Below, piece after piece: positions 48,885 through 56,939 of a stretch of DNA of 64,000 nucleotides (position 1 is the first letter of the stretch; every line of letters begins with the position of its first letter). The notes under the pieces were generated by a model. That model searched no databases. It was given only the letters and a program-made list of their open reading frames with translations, and was not told the origin of the DNA. This stretch comes from Desulfurivibrio sp044068625 (GTDB lineage: Bacteria; Desulfobacterota; Desulfobulbia; Desulfobulbales; Desulfurivibrionaceae): NCBI RefSeq assembly GCF_044068625.1, contig NZ_JBIPKH010000002.1, positions 186,001 to 250,000 on the forward strand, read 5' to 3'. Made by a program: the position numbers and the translations under genes.

Positions 48885-49215
48885 CTTTTTCTTAAGGTCA
48901 ACGCTTTGATATTTTTTAACTTAATTTAACTATACATAATATACATTATGCGACATTATGATATGGTCGGAAAAAACGGCAGCGACACAGATACCACCGA
49001 CGGCCGCCAGCGCTCCCCGGGCGGCGATGGCAAGGAACCGGTTATGGGGCATGCAATCCCCACCGAATTCTGTTATATAATCCAGCTGCCGGTTCCCATG
49101 CCGTTTTAGGCCATTTTTCGCCCCGGTTTATCCATTTGGCGGCAAAAAACGAACAATTTGGCATTAACAAAAGAACAATATATCAAACTTATACGCAATT
49201 AACCGGAGAAACGTG
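48885..49215 (+). other. AT-rich then structured intergenic region before purB
   Basis: A 331-base gap. The first 80 bases are strongly AT-rich (TTTAACTTAATTTAACTATA) with a repeated ACATTATG and an imperfect palindrome CATAAT/ATTATG near 48935-48950, suggesting promoter or regulator sites. Next is the structured element at 49029-49102. A 53-codon ORF (ATG 48948 to TAG 49109, MRHYDMVGKNGSDTDTTDGR...) covers that element; it has no ribosome-binding site and low-complexity content, so I do not call it. The last 100 bases are AT-rich up to GGAGAA before purB. Confidence 0.55.
49029..49102 (+). ncRNA. Candidate structured RNA upstream of purB
   Basis: GGCA-A-GGAACCGG (49029-49041) pairs with CCGGTTCC-CA-TGCC (49089-49102): 8 bp, a small internal bulge, then 4 bp. 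Inside it, TGGGG (49045-49049) pairs with CCCCA (49058-49062) around an 8-base loop. A stretch of 26 unpaired, AT-rich bases follows. It could be a leader element of purB or a small RNA. No known class is recognised. Confidence 0.4.
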
Positions 49216-50664
49216 ATGAATCGTGATCTATACCAGGAGCCGCTGGTCAGTCGCTATACCAGCGTTGAAATGCAAACCATCTTTTCCGAGCGCAGCAAAT
49301 TCACCACCTGGCGCCGCTGCTGGGTTGCCCTGGCCGAAGCCCAGCATGAGATGGGCCTGGATGATCTGGTTACCCGGGCCATGGTCGATGAGTTGAAAAA
49401 ACATGTCGATGATATCGACTTTGAGCTGGCGGCCCAGAAAGAGAAAGAGATTCGCCACGACGTCATGGCCCATGTTTACGCCTACGGTCAACAGTGCCCG
49501 CTGGCCGAGCCGATCATCCACCTGGGGGCCACCTCCCAGTTTGTCGGCTGTAACACCGATCTTTTGCTCCAAAAGCAGGCCCTGGGGCTGATTAAAAAAG
49601 CCCTGCTGACGGTCATCGCCAATTTAAGCGCTTTCTGCCGCAAACACAAAGGGTTGGTAACCCTGGGCTACACCCACTACCAGCCGGCCCAGCCCACCAC
49701 GGTGGGTAAGCGCCACACCATCTATCTCCAGGATCTGCTGATGGATCTGGAGGCCATCGAATGGTTGGAAGGCCAGATCAAGGCCCGGGGGGCCAAAGGC
49801 ACCGTGGGCACCCAGGCCACCTTCCTGGAGCTTTTTAAGGGTGATCAGCAAAAAGTACGGCAACTGGATGAACTGGTGGCCAAAAAGCTGGGCTTTAGCC
49901 TGCTTTTTCCAGTTACTGGCCAGACCTATACCCGCAAACTGGACTGCAAAACCGCCGAGACCCTGGCGGGAATTGCCACCTCGGCCCACAAATTTGCCGT
50001 CGATCTGCGGCTGCTCTCCAATCTTAAGGTCCAGGAGGAGCCCTTCGAGAAAAACCAGGTGGGCAGTTCGGCCATGGCCTACAAACGCAACCCCATGCGT
50101 TCCGAACGGATGACCGGCCTGGCCCGCAAACTGATGGGGCTGGTGCCCAATTTCTATGCCACCTATGCCAATCAGTGGTTTGAACGCACCCTGGATGACT
50201 CGGCCATCCGCCGGATGGATATCCCCCAGGCCTTTCTCTTGGGGGATGCCATCTTGCGACTTTACATGAATATAACCTCAGATATGGTTGTTTATCCCAA
50301 ACAAATTGAAAAACTGCTACGCCAGGAACTGCCCTTTATGGCCACCGAAAAGATTCTGATGGCCGCGGTTCGCAAGGGCGCCAGTCGCCAGGAGATGCAC
50401 GAGGTGGTCAAGCAGCATTCGGTGGCAGCCGGCAAGATGGTTAAGGAGGAAGGGGGCGATAATGACCTGCTGGTCCGACTGGCGGCCGATGAGCGCCTCC
50501 CCTTCTCCCTGGCCGAACTGGAAGAGTTGATGGCCAATCCCGCCGAGTTTGCCGGCCGGGCCGAGGCCCAAACCGAGGAGCTTCTCGCCGAAGAGGTGGA
50601 GCCCCGGCTGGAGCGTTACCGCCATCTTCTGGAAGGCGCCATGGACAGCAGCCTCAAGGTTTAG
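49216..50664 (+). CDS. purB: Adenylosuccinate lyase
   Basis: Splits SAICAR and adenylosuccinate, releasing fumarate, in purine synthesis. The 482-residue protein has RYTSVEMQTIFSERSKFTTW, the catalytic IIHLGATSQFVGCNTD and GYTHYQPAQPTTVGKR, and the signature VGSSAMAYKRNPMRSERMTG. It belongs to the longer, eukaryote-like PurB group. ATG 49216 is preferred over GTG 49213 because GGAGAA is about five bases upstream. The start is preceded by a 331-base structured intergenic region. Confidence 0.95.
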   Translation: MNRDLYQEPLVSRYTSVEMQTIFSERSKFTTWRRCWVALAEAQHEMGLDDLVTRAMVDELKKHVDDIDFELAAQKEKEIRHDVMAHVYAYGQQCPLAEPIIHLGATSQFVGCNTDLLLQKQALGLIKKALLTVIANLSAFCRKHKGLVTLGYTHYQPAQPTTVGKRHTIYLQDLLMDLEAIEWLEGQIKARGAKGTVGTQATFLELFKGDQQKVRQLDELVAKKLGFSLLFPVTGQTYTRKLDCKTAETLAGIATSAHKFAVDLRLLSNLKVQEEPFEKNQVGSSAMAYKRNPMRSERMTGLARKLMGLVPNFYATYANQWFERTLDDSAIRRMDIPQAFLLGDAILRLYMNITSDMVVYPKQIEKLLRQELPFMATEKILMAAVRKGASRQEMHEVVKQHSVAAGKMVKEEGGDNDLLVRLAADERLPFSLAELEELMANPAEFAGRAEAQTEELLAEEVEPRLERYRHLLEGAMDSSLKV

Positions 50665-50894
50665 TGAGCATAATCGGAATGGAACTTGCCTCTCGCACCA
50701 TGATCATTGCCCCGGCCCGAATCGGTTTTTTCCGCTTTATCTTGGAGGCCTACGACAACCTGGCCCTGCTCACCACCATAGATGAGCGTGAGGGACGGGT
50801 AATCCTTCGCTATTCCGAAGAGATGGCCCCGGAAGTTGAACAACTGCTGCTGGCCTTGGCCCCGCAGCTCTCCCCTCCTCCCCCAACCACTTGA
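50664..50894 (+). CDS. Small DUF4911-like protein
   Basis: A 76-residue protein that I match, from memory, to DUF4911: TMIIAPARIGFFRFILEAYD, then LALLTTIDEREGRVILRYSE. It starts at GTG 50664, sharing one base with the purB stop, and its stop is 5 bases before miaB. The fold looks like a small alpha/beta protein with no cysteines. In deltaproteobacteria this family commonly sits just before miaB. Function unknown. Confidence 0.75.
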   Translation: MSIIGMELASRTMIIAPARIGFFRFILEAYDNLALLTTIDEREGRVILRYSEEMAPEVEQLLLALAPQLSPPPPTT

Positions 50895-50899
50895 GCGGT

Positions 50900-52237
50900 A
50901 TGAACAGAAATCTCTATATCGAAACCTTCGGCTGCCAGATGAATGAGCGGGACTCGGAAATCATGGCCCAGCTGCTGGGTGAGGATTATTACCTGGAAAC
51001 CTCCAGCCCCGAGGAGGCCGACTGTATTGTGGTCAATACCTGCAGCATCAGGGGTAAGGCCGCCCAGAAAGCGTACAGCCTGCTGGGCGGTTACCGGACC
51101 CTCAAGGAGCGCAACCCCGACCTGGTGATCGCGGTCACCGGTTGCGTGGCCCAACAGGATGGTGCCGGTCTGCTGGCCCGAATGCCCCACCTCGATCTGG
51201 TGGTCGGTCCCCAGAATATCTATCGGCTGCCGGAGCTGGTGCGGGCCGCCCGGGACCGGGCGGCCCGCACCACCGCCGTCGAGCTCTCCCCTACCTTCGC
51301 CATCCCCGCCTTTCTGCCCAAAATGGAAGGGAACCGACAAAGCTCACCCAAACGTTTCGTGACCATCATGCAGGGCTGCAACAATTTTTGCACCTATTGC
51401 GTGGTGCCCCATACCCGGGGCCGGGAGATCAGCCGCCGGCCCGAGGATATCATCGACGAGGTGCGCCACCTGGCCGACCATGGGGTGCGGGAAATCACCT
51501 TGCTGGGCCAGAACGTCAACTCCTATGGCCTGGACCAGCCCGCCGGGAACCGGACCACTTTCCCCGACCTGCTCCGTTTAGTGGCCCAGGAGGCCGGAAT
51601 CAGCCGGATCCGTTTTACCACTTCCCACCCCAAGGATCTCTCCCCGGAACTGATGGTCTGCCTGGGACAGATCAACAAACTCTGCCCCCACTTCCATCTG
51701 CCGGTACAGTCCGGTTCCGACCGGATTCTGGCCCGAATGAACCGCAAATACACCCGGGCGGCCTACCTGGAAAAGGTGGCTGCCCTGCGCCAGGCTTGCC
51801 CGGAGATTGCCATCACCACCGATATAATCGTCGGATTTCCGGGGGAAAGCGAGGGTGATTTCGAGCAGACCATGGAACTGCTGGAGCTGGTCCGTTACGA
51901 TTCCGCCTTCTCCTTTAAATACTCCGACCGGCCCAAGGCCGCCGCCGCCGACTTTCCGGACAAGGTGGCGGAAGAGGTCAAAAGCGCGCGCTTGGCCCGC
52001 TTGCAGGCCCGGCAGGAGGAGATCAGTCAGGAGATCATCCGGGAGCTGGTGGGTAAAACGGTGGAGGTGATGGTGGAGGGTAAAAGCAAGGCCGCCGGCG
52101 ACCAGTGGAGCGGCCGCACCCCGGAAAACCGGATCGTCAACTTCTCCTGTGACCGGCAACTGCACCCCGGCCAACTCCTGCGGGTGATCCTGGAAGAGGC
52201 CTGTCGCCACAGCCTGCGTGGTCGCCTGGTCTCATGA
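50900..52237 (+). CDS. miaB: tRNA-2-methylthio-N6-dimethylallyladenosine synthase
   Basis: Radical SAM methylthiotransferase acting on tRNA after MiaA. The 445-residue protein has the UPF0004 domain (YIETFGCQMNERDSEIM, NTCSIRGKAAQKAYS, VTGCVAQQDG with three cluster cysteines), the radical SAM site QGCNNFCTYCVVPHTRGRE, then LLGQNVNSYG and a TRAM domain at the C-terminus (ELVGKTVEVMVEGKS). ATG 50900 gives the standard start; TTG 50891 is an alternative. Its 3' end overlaps the convergent nqrM by 6 bases. Confidence 0.95.
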   Translation: MNRNLYIETFGCQMNERDSEIMAQLLGEDYYLETSSPEEADCIVVNTCSIRGKAAQKAYSLLGGYRTLKERNPDLVIAVTGCVAQQDGAGLLARMPHLDLVVGPQNIYRLPELVRAARDRAARTTAVELSPTFAIPAFLPKMEGNRQSSPKRFVTIMQGCNNFCTYCVVPHTRGREISRRPEDIIDEVRHLADHGVREITLLGQNVNSYGLDQPAGNRTTFPDLLRLVAQEAGISRIRFTTSHPKDLSPELMVCLGQINKLCPHFHLPVQSGSDRILARMNRKYTRAAYLEKVAALRQACPEIAITTDIIVGFPGESEGDFEQTMELLELVRYDSAFSFKYSDRPKAAAADFPDKVAEEVKSARLARLQARQEEISQEIIRELVGKTVEVMVEGKSKAAGDQWSGRTPENRIVNFSCDRQLHPGQLLRVILEEACRHSLRGRLVS

Positions 52238-52450
52238 TTTTTCCCCCGGCCGGCCCTGGGGCTGGTTCCGCTCCCGACCCGCTTGGAGCTGATCACGGCA
52301 GGAGGAGCAGAGCCGGCCGCCATCCTTGTGGCAGATGCCGGTGAGACCGTGGGGGGTTTTACGCAAACGCCGCCGACAGAAGTTGAGCAGCAGGCCGACC
52401 CCCCCCACCACCAGCAGAGTAATGGCAAAGGTCAACAGCAGGTTCTTCAT
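52232..52450 (-). CDS. nqrM: NqrM-like Na+-NQR maturation factor
   Basis: A 72-residue protein with one N-terminal TM helix (LLLTFAITLLVVGGVGLLL), then FCRRRLRKTPHGLTGICHKD and LCSSCRDQ. The four cysteines after the helix are the hallmark of NqrM (DUF539), needed to deliver iron to the Cys4 site between NqrD and NqrE (from memory). It is 14 bases downstream of nqrF with GGGGAGG before the ATG. The C-terminus is short and basic. Identification rests on size, cysteine pattern and position. Confidence 0.75.
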   Translation of the reverse strand: MKNLLLTFAITLLVVGGVGLLLNFCRRRLRKTPHGLTGICHKDGGRLCSSCRDQLQAGRERNQPQGRPGEKS

Positions 52451-52464
52451 CGGCCAACCTCCCC

Positions 52465-53694
52465 TTAACCGCCAAAGTCATCGTAAAAGATGCTTTCCCG
52501 CTCCACCCCGAGTTCGGTGAGCATCCCGGTCAGGGAAGCGATCATGGGCGGAGGCCCGCAGGCGTAGTACTGCACATCCTCCGGGGCCTGGTGATCCTTG
52601 AGGTAATTTTCATACAAAGCCTTTTGGATATGGCCCACATGCCCATCCCAGTCATCCCCTTCCCGGGGTCGGGAGAGGGAAAGGTGGAAAGAGAAGTTGG
52701 GGAACTCCCGCTCCAGGGCTTTGAACTCATCCACGTAAAACACTTCCCGCAAACTGCGCCCCCCATACCAGAAGGAGATTTTGCGCTTACAGTTCCGGCC
52801 CTTGAGCAACTCGAAGATATGGCTGCGCAAGGGCGCCATCCCGGCCCCGGCCCCCACGTAGATCATCTCCTGCTCCCCTTCGCGGATGAAAAAATCCCCA
52901 TAAGGTCCGGAGATGGTCACCTCGTCGCCGGGCTTGAGATTAAAGATGTAGGATGAAGCCTTCCCCGGCGGCACCTTGCTGACCTCCTCATCGTCCAGGG
53001 GCGGGGTGGCCAACCGGACGTTGAGTTTCAAAATCCCCTTCTCGCCGGGATAGTTGGCCATGGAGTAGGCCCGGCTCACCGGGGCGTGGGCCGAAGACTT
53101 GTACTGGAAGAGGCGGAACTTGGTCCAGTCGGCCATGAACTTTTCATCAACCTCGAAGTCGGAAAACTCCAGAACGTGGGGAGGGATTTCGATCTGAATA
53201 AAGCCGCCGGGCTTGAAATCAACCTCCTCACCCGGCGGCAGTTCCAAGACCAGCTCCTTGATGAAGGTGGCAATGTGATGGTTGGAGGCCACCACGCAGC
53301 GCCACTTCTTAGTCTCCAGCATCTCCCGGGGGACGGTGATCTCCAGATCGTGCTTCACCGCCACCTGACAGGCCAGACGGACCCCTTCCCGAGCCTCCTT
53401 GCGGTTGATATGGGAGCGCTCGGTGGGCAGGATGCTGCCGCCGCCGCTGTTGACCGTTACCCGGCACTGGCCGCAACTGCCCCCACCCCCACAGGCCGAT
53501 GAGAGGTAAATCCCCTGTTCGGAGAGCGAGGTGAGCAGCTTGTCCCCCGGTTTTGCCGACAGTTTTTTCTCGCCATTGACCAGGATCGCCAACTCCCCTC
53601 CCGGCATCAGGTTGCGTTTGGCCAGAACAATCAGGGCCACCAGCACCAGCTGGATCACCAGATAGGAGATTATCGCGACCGTAATTTCACTCAT
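52465..53694 (-). CDS. nqrF: Na+-translocating NADH:quinone reductase subunit F
   Basis: The NADH-oxidising subunit. The 409-residue protein has an N-terminal TM helix, a [2Fe-2S] ferredoxin domain (SSACGGGGSCGQCRV plus RLACQV), an FAD domain (SRAYSMANYPGEKG) and an NADH domain (MIYVGAGAGMAPLRSHI, YACGPPPMIASLTGML). All cofactor motifs are intact, and the length matches Vibrio NqrF (about 407). It follows nqrE by 22 bases. Confidence 0.95.
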   Translation of the reverse strand: MSEITVAIISYLVIQLVLVALIVLAKRNLMPGGELAILVNGEKKLSAKPGDKLLTSLSEQGIYLSSACGGGGSCGQCRVTVNSGGGSILPTERSHINRKEAREGVRLACQVAVKHDLEITVPREMLETKKWRCVVASNHHIATFIKELVLELPPGEEVDFKPGGFIQIEIPPHVLEFSDFEVDEKFMADWTKFRLFQYKSSAHAPVSRAYSMANYPGEKGILKLNVRLATPPLDDEEVSKVPPGKASSYIFNLKPGDEVTISGPYGDFFIREGEQEMIYVGAGAGMAPLRSHIFELLKGRNCKRKISFWYGGRSLREVFYVDEFKALEREFPNFSFHLSLSRPREGDDWDGHVGHIQKALYENYLKDHQAPEDVQYYACGPPPMIASLTGMLTELGVERESIFYDDFGG

Positions 53695-53716
53695 CTTAAT
53701 TCCCGGTCCCGGAGGA

Positions 53717-54325
53717 TTAAAAGGTTATCCCCGCCACGCCCATGAAAGCCAACGCCATCAGGCCGGCGGCAATGAAGGTCAGTCCCAGGCCACGGAGACC
53801 GGCGGGCGGATCGGCATATTCCAGCTTCTCCCGAATTCCCGCCAGCAGCACCACCGCCAGCAGAAAACCACCGCCGGCCCCCAGACCGTAGGCGAAACTC
53901 TCGCCCAAAGTGTAATCCCGCTCCACCATAAAGAGGCTGGCCCCCAGAATGGCACAGTTGACGGTCAACAAGGGCAGAAAAATCCCCAGGGTATTGTAGA
54001 GGGCCGGCACATAACGATCCAGAAACATCTCCAAAATCTGGACCACGGCGGCGATCACTCCAATATAAACCAGCAGCCCGAGAAAGGTGAGATCCAGCCC
54101 CCCCTGCCCGATCCAAGCCAGGGCATCGGGTTTAAGCACCCAATTCAGGATCAGGTTATTCAGCGGCACGGTGATCGCCTGGATCACCACCACCGCCAGC
54201 CCCAGGCCCAGAGCGGTCTTGACCTGCCGGGAGATGGCCAGGAAGGTGCACATCCCAAGGAAAAAAGAGAGCACCAGGTTTTCGACCAGCAGGGCGGTGA
54301 AAAAGATTTCGAAATAGTGGCCCAT
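53717..54325 (-). CDS. nqrE: Na+-translocating NADH:quinone reductase subunit E
   Basis: A 202-residue six-TM subunit, homologous to NqrD and RnfA. It opens with FEIFFTALLVENLVLSFFLG followed by MCTFLAISRQVKTALGLG, where Cys26-region residues (MCTFL) form half of the shared Fe site with NqrD. NCAILGASLFMVERDYTLGE is the inverted-repeat counterpart. It lies 5 bases after nqrD. Confidence 0.94.
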   Translation of the reverse strand: MGHYFEIFFTALLVENLVLSFFLGMCTFLAISRQVKTALGLGLAVVVIQAITVPLNNLILNWVLKPDALAWIGQGGLDLTFLGLLVYIGVIAAVVQILEMFLDRYVPALYNTLGIFLPLLTVNCAILGASLFMVERDYTLGESFAYGLGAGGGFLLAVVLLAGIREKLEYADPPAGLRGLGLTFIAAGLMALAFMGVAGITF

Positions 54326-54330
54326 ATCCC

Positions 54331-54954
54331 TTACTTCTCCTGCTGCCCGGGATAGATAACCCGCAACAGCCAGATGATCAGGGCCACCAGGAAGAAGGCG
54401 CTGGCCGGCAGCAGCATCAGGCCATTGGGCTCATACCAGCCCTCCCGGCGGGTGGTGGCCAGGATGGTGTGGCCAAAAAGGGTGCCGGCCCCCAGCAGTT
54501 CGCGCCAGAAAGCAACCACCAGCAGGACAAAGGAGTAACCCAGGCCATTGCCGAGACCATCGATGAAGGAACGGCCGGGGGGGTTGCTCATGGCGAACCC
54601 CTCGGCCCGGCCCATCACGATGCAGTTGGTGATGATCAGACCGACATAGATGGAAAGCTGGCGGGAAAGATCATAAAAAAAGGCTTTCAGAATCTGATCC
54701 ACCAGAATCACCAGGGTGGCGATGATCGTAATCTGGATCCCGATCCGGACGGTATTGGGGATATGGTGACGCAGGGCGCTGATGATCGCTCCGGAGCAGG
54801 CGGCCACCAGGGTCAGACAGATGGACATCACCAGGGCGGTGGCCATATTGCCGGTAACCGCCAGGGCCGAACAGATTCCCAGAACCAGCAGGGCGATGGG
54901 GTTGCGCTCAAAAATCGCCCGGAACAGCAGTTCTCTCTTGCTCTCTTCACTCAT
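54331..54954 (-). CDS. nqrD: Na+-translocating NADH:quinone reductase subunit D
   Basis: A 207-residue six-TM subunit. I chose ATG 54954 (SEESKRELLFRAIFERNPIA), which overlaps the nqrC stop by 8 bases; an in-frame ATG at 55008 is unlikely. NPIALLVLGICSALAVTGNM and TNCIVMGRAEGFAMSNPPGR carry the cysteines for the NqrD/E iron site. The segment NGLGYSFVLLVVAFWRELLG is typical of NqrD/RnfE proteins. Confidence 0.94.
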   Translation of the reverse strand: MSEESKRELLFRAIFERNPIALLVLGICSALAVTGNMATALVMSICLTLVAACSGAIISALRHHIPNTVRIGIQITIIATLVILVDQILKAFFYDLSRQLSIYVGLIITNCIVMGRAEGFAMSNPPGRSFIDGLGNGLGYSFVLLVVAFWRELLGAGTLFGHTILATTRREGWYEPNGLMLLPASAFFLVALIIWLLRVIYPGQQEK

Positions 54955-55732
54955 CGTCCAATCCTCCCTCCCGATAACGCTCCAGGAAAGGCTTGAAGCC
55001 ATGTTCACCGAACCAGAACTCCAGCAGGTTGCTGACCCCCTTCAGGGTCATGGTGGCCCCGGAGATTCCGTCGATCTGGTGCCGGCCCTCTTCACCCGGG
55101 GGGGCGTCACCCTTGACCACCCGCAGGGCCGGCTGATCGCGCCGGTCGTAAACCTGCTTGCCGCGCCAGGCCGCCAGCCAGCCGGGGTTCTCGATCTCTC
55201 CCCCCAGGCCCGGAGTTTCGCCATGGCGGTAAAAGGTCGCCCCGGCCACGGTATTCAGGTCGGCGGCCAGGGCGACATAGCCGTGCATGGTGGACCAGGC
55301 CCCCCGGCCGCGGATGGGCAGCACCACCTTTTGCAGCCGGCCGTTTTCCCGCACCAGGTAGATCAGGGCGTACTCCTCCAGCCGGCCCAGACCGGCCAGA
55401 TCCTCCTGCCGGCTCAACTCCCGGCTGGTTTGGGGCTTGAGGGCGGTCTTAAGTTGATCGAACTGCCCGGGGTCGATCTTCTCCGGGGGGACAAAGCTGC
55501 CGTCCCGCAGGCGGATAATCCTGGCCTCCACCCCGGCAAACAGCTGTTCCACATCCACTCCCGCCTGGTAAATTCCGGCGGCCTGCAAGATATTTTTCTG
55601 CTGATCGATCCGCTGGTTGGCCTCCTGGCGTTCCCGCAACCCCACCGCCGCCCCGGAGACCAGGGCCGAACAGACCAGGGCCAGCAACAGGACCGTGTAA
55701 AATGAGCGGAAGCTGTTTTCCCGATCAGCCAT
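54947..55732 (-). CDS. nqrC: Na+-translocating NADH:quinone reductase subunit C
   Basis: A 261-residue periplasmic subunit anchored by one N-terminal TM (YTVLLLALVCSALVSGAAVG). It carries the FMN attached covalently to a Thr in DGISGATMTLKGV, near residue 226; ApbE, encoded upstream, makes this bond. FYRHGETPGLGGEI is also conserved. It overlaps nqrB by 8 bases. Confidence 0.95.
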   Translation of the reverse strand: MADRENSFRSFYTVLLLALVCSALVSGAAVGLRERQEANQRIDQQKNILQAAGIYQAGVDVEQLFAGVEARIIRLRDGSFVPPEKIDPGQFDQLKTALKPQTSRELSRQEDLAGLGRLEEYALIYLVRENGRLQKVVLPIRGRGAWSTMHGYVALAADLNTVAGATFYRHGETPGLGGEIENPGWLAAWRGKQVYDRRDQPALRVVKGDAPPGEEGRHQIDGISGATMTLKGVSNLLEFWFGEHGFKPFLERYREGGLDDE

Positions 55733-56939
55733 GGCGCAGCATCCTTCGCCTGATATTGGCCTGGATCACCAGGTAGTCAAATAACGGGGCGCAGATATTG
55801 CCCAGCAGGATCGCCAGCATCACCCCTTCCGGGAAGGCGGGGTTAAGAACTCGCAGAACCATGGCCAGGGCCCCGATGAACAGGCCGTAACACCATTTGC
55901 CGATGTCGGTATGGGGCGCGGAAACCGGATCGGTGGCCATGAAGACCAGCCCCAGGGCAAAACCGCCCAGCACCAGGTGCCAGTGGGGCGGCACCTGATG
56001 CATGGGGCTGTCCGGGGCCGGGAAAAACCAGAAGAGCAGAGTGACCACCAAGGCCCCCAGCAGCATGGAACCCATGATCCGCCAGGAGGCGATCCGGGTG
56101 ACCAGCAGCAGAAGCGCTCCCAGCAGACAGGCCAGGGCCGAGGTCTCCCCCATGGAACCCGGGATGGTGCCGACAAAGGCCTCCCACCAGCTATAACCCA
56201 GCGAGGCCAAAGGATCGCCGGCCGGGGCTGCGGCCAGGGCGGCCAGGGGAGTGGCACTGCTGAAACCGTCCACCGCCACCCACACCCCTTCCCCGCTCAT
56301 CTGGGCGGGATAGGCAAAGAAGAGAAAGGCCCGGCACACCAGGGCCGGATTCATGAAATTGCGCCCCACCCCGCCGAAGACCTCCTTGGCAAAAATAACC
56401 CCGAAACTGGTCCCCACCGCCACCTGCCAGAGGGGGATGGTGGGCGGCAAGGTCAGGGGCAACAGCAGGCTGGTGACCAGAAACGCCTCGGACATCTCAT
56501 GGCCCCGGATAATGTTGAAGATGGTCTCCCAGACACTGCCCACCACCACGCAGACCAGATAGATGGGCAGAAAATAGAGGCTGCCGTGGAGAATATTGGC
56601 GGCCAGGCTGGTGGGAGAGGCGCCGGTGGTGGCCGCCAGAATCGCCCCCCGCCAGCCGGGAGGCAGATCCACCCCCAGGCTTTGCAGGGCCAGATTGGCC
56701 TGGTAGCCGGTGTTCCACAAAGCCATCAGCACGCAGGGGATCAGGGCGATGATCACCATGATCATAATCCGTTTGAAATCGATGGCGTCCCGCACATGGG
56801 GAGCGGTGCTGGTGGTCAACCGACTGCCCATCAGGAAGGAGTCGGTGGCCTCATAGAGCGGATACCAGCGTGACCAGCGCCCGCCCTTCTTGAAATGGGG
56901 TTCAAGGTGCCGCAGGTAGCTGTCCAGTCGCCTGATCAT
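55725..56939 (-). CDS. nqrB: Na+-translocating NADH:quinone reductase subunit B
   Basis: A 404-residue membrane subunit with about ten TM helices, forming the Na+ channel and holding a covalent FMN and riboflavin. The FMN threonine is in DGFSSATPLAAL, near residue 227. GGVGRNFMNPALVCRAFLFF and GFALGLVFMATDPVSAPHTD are conserved segments. The start ATG 56939 overlaps the nqrA stop by 4 bases (ATGA) and gives IRRLDSYLRHLEPHFKKGGR, the usual NqrB beginning. Confidence 0.95.
   Translation of the reverse strand: MIRRLDSYLRHLEPHFKKGGRWSRWYPLYEATDSFLMGSRLTTSTAPHVRDAIDFKRIMIMVIIALIPCVLMALWNTGYQANLALQSLGVDLPPGWRGAILAATTGASPTSLAANILHGSLYFLPIYLVCVVVGSVWETIFNIIRGHEMSEAFLVTSLLLPLTLPPTIPLWQVAVGTSFGVIFAKEVFGGVGRNFMNPALVCRAFLFFAYPAQMSGEGVWVAVDGFSSATPLAALAAAPAGDPLASLGYSWWEAFVGTIPGSMGETSALACLLGALLLLVTRIASWRIMGSMLLGALVVTLLFWFFPAPDSPMHQVPPHWHLVLGGFALGLVFMATDPVSAPHTDIGKWCYGLFIGALAMVLRVLNPAFPEGVMLAILLGNICAPLFDYLVIQANIRRRMLRHG

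Noticed and set aside
49075..49105. Purine riboswitch start (TATATAATCC) before purB
   Set aside because: The bases that follow do not form the conserved purine aptamer junction and loops.
48948..49109. 53-codon ORF upstream of purB
   Set aside because: No ribosome-binding site, no recognisable domain, and it overlaps a strong RNA stem; left as part of the intergenic region.
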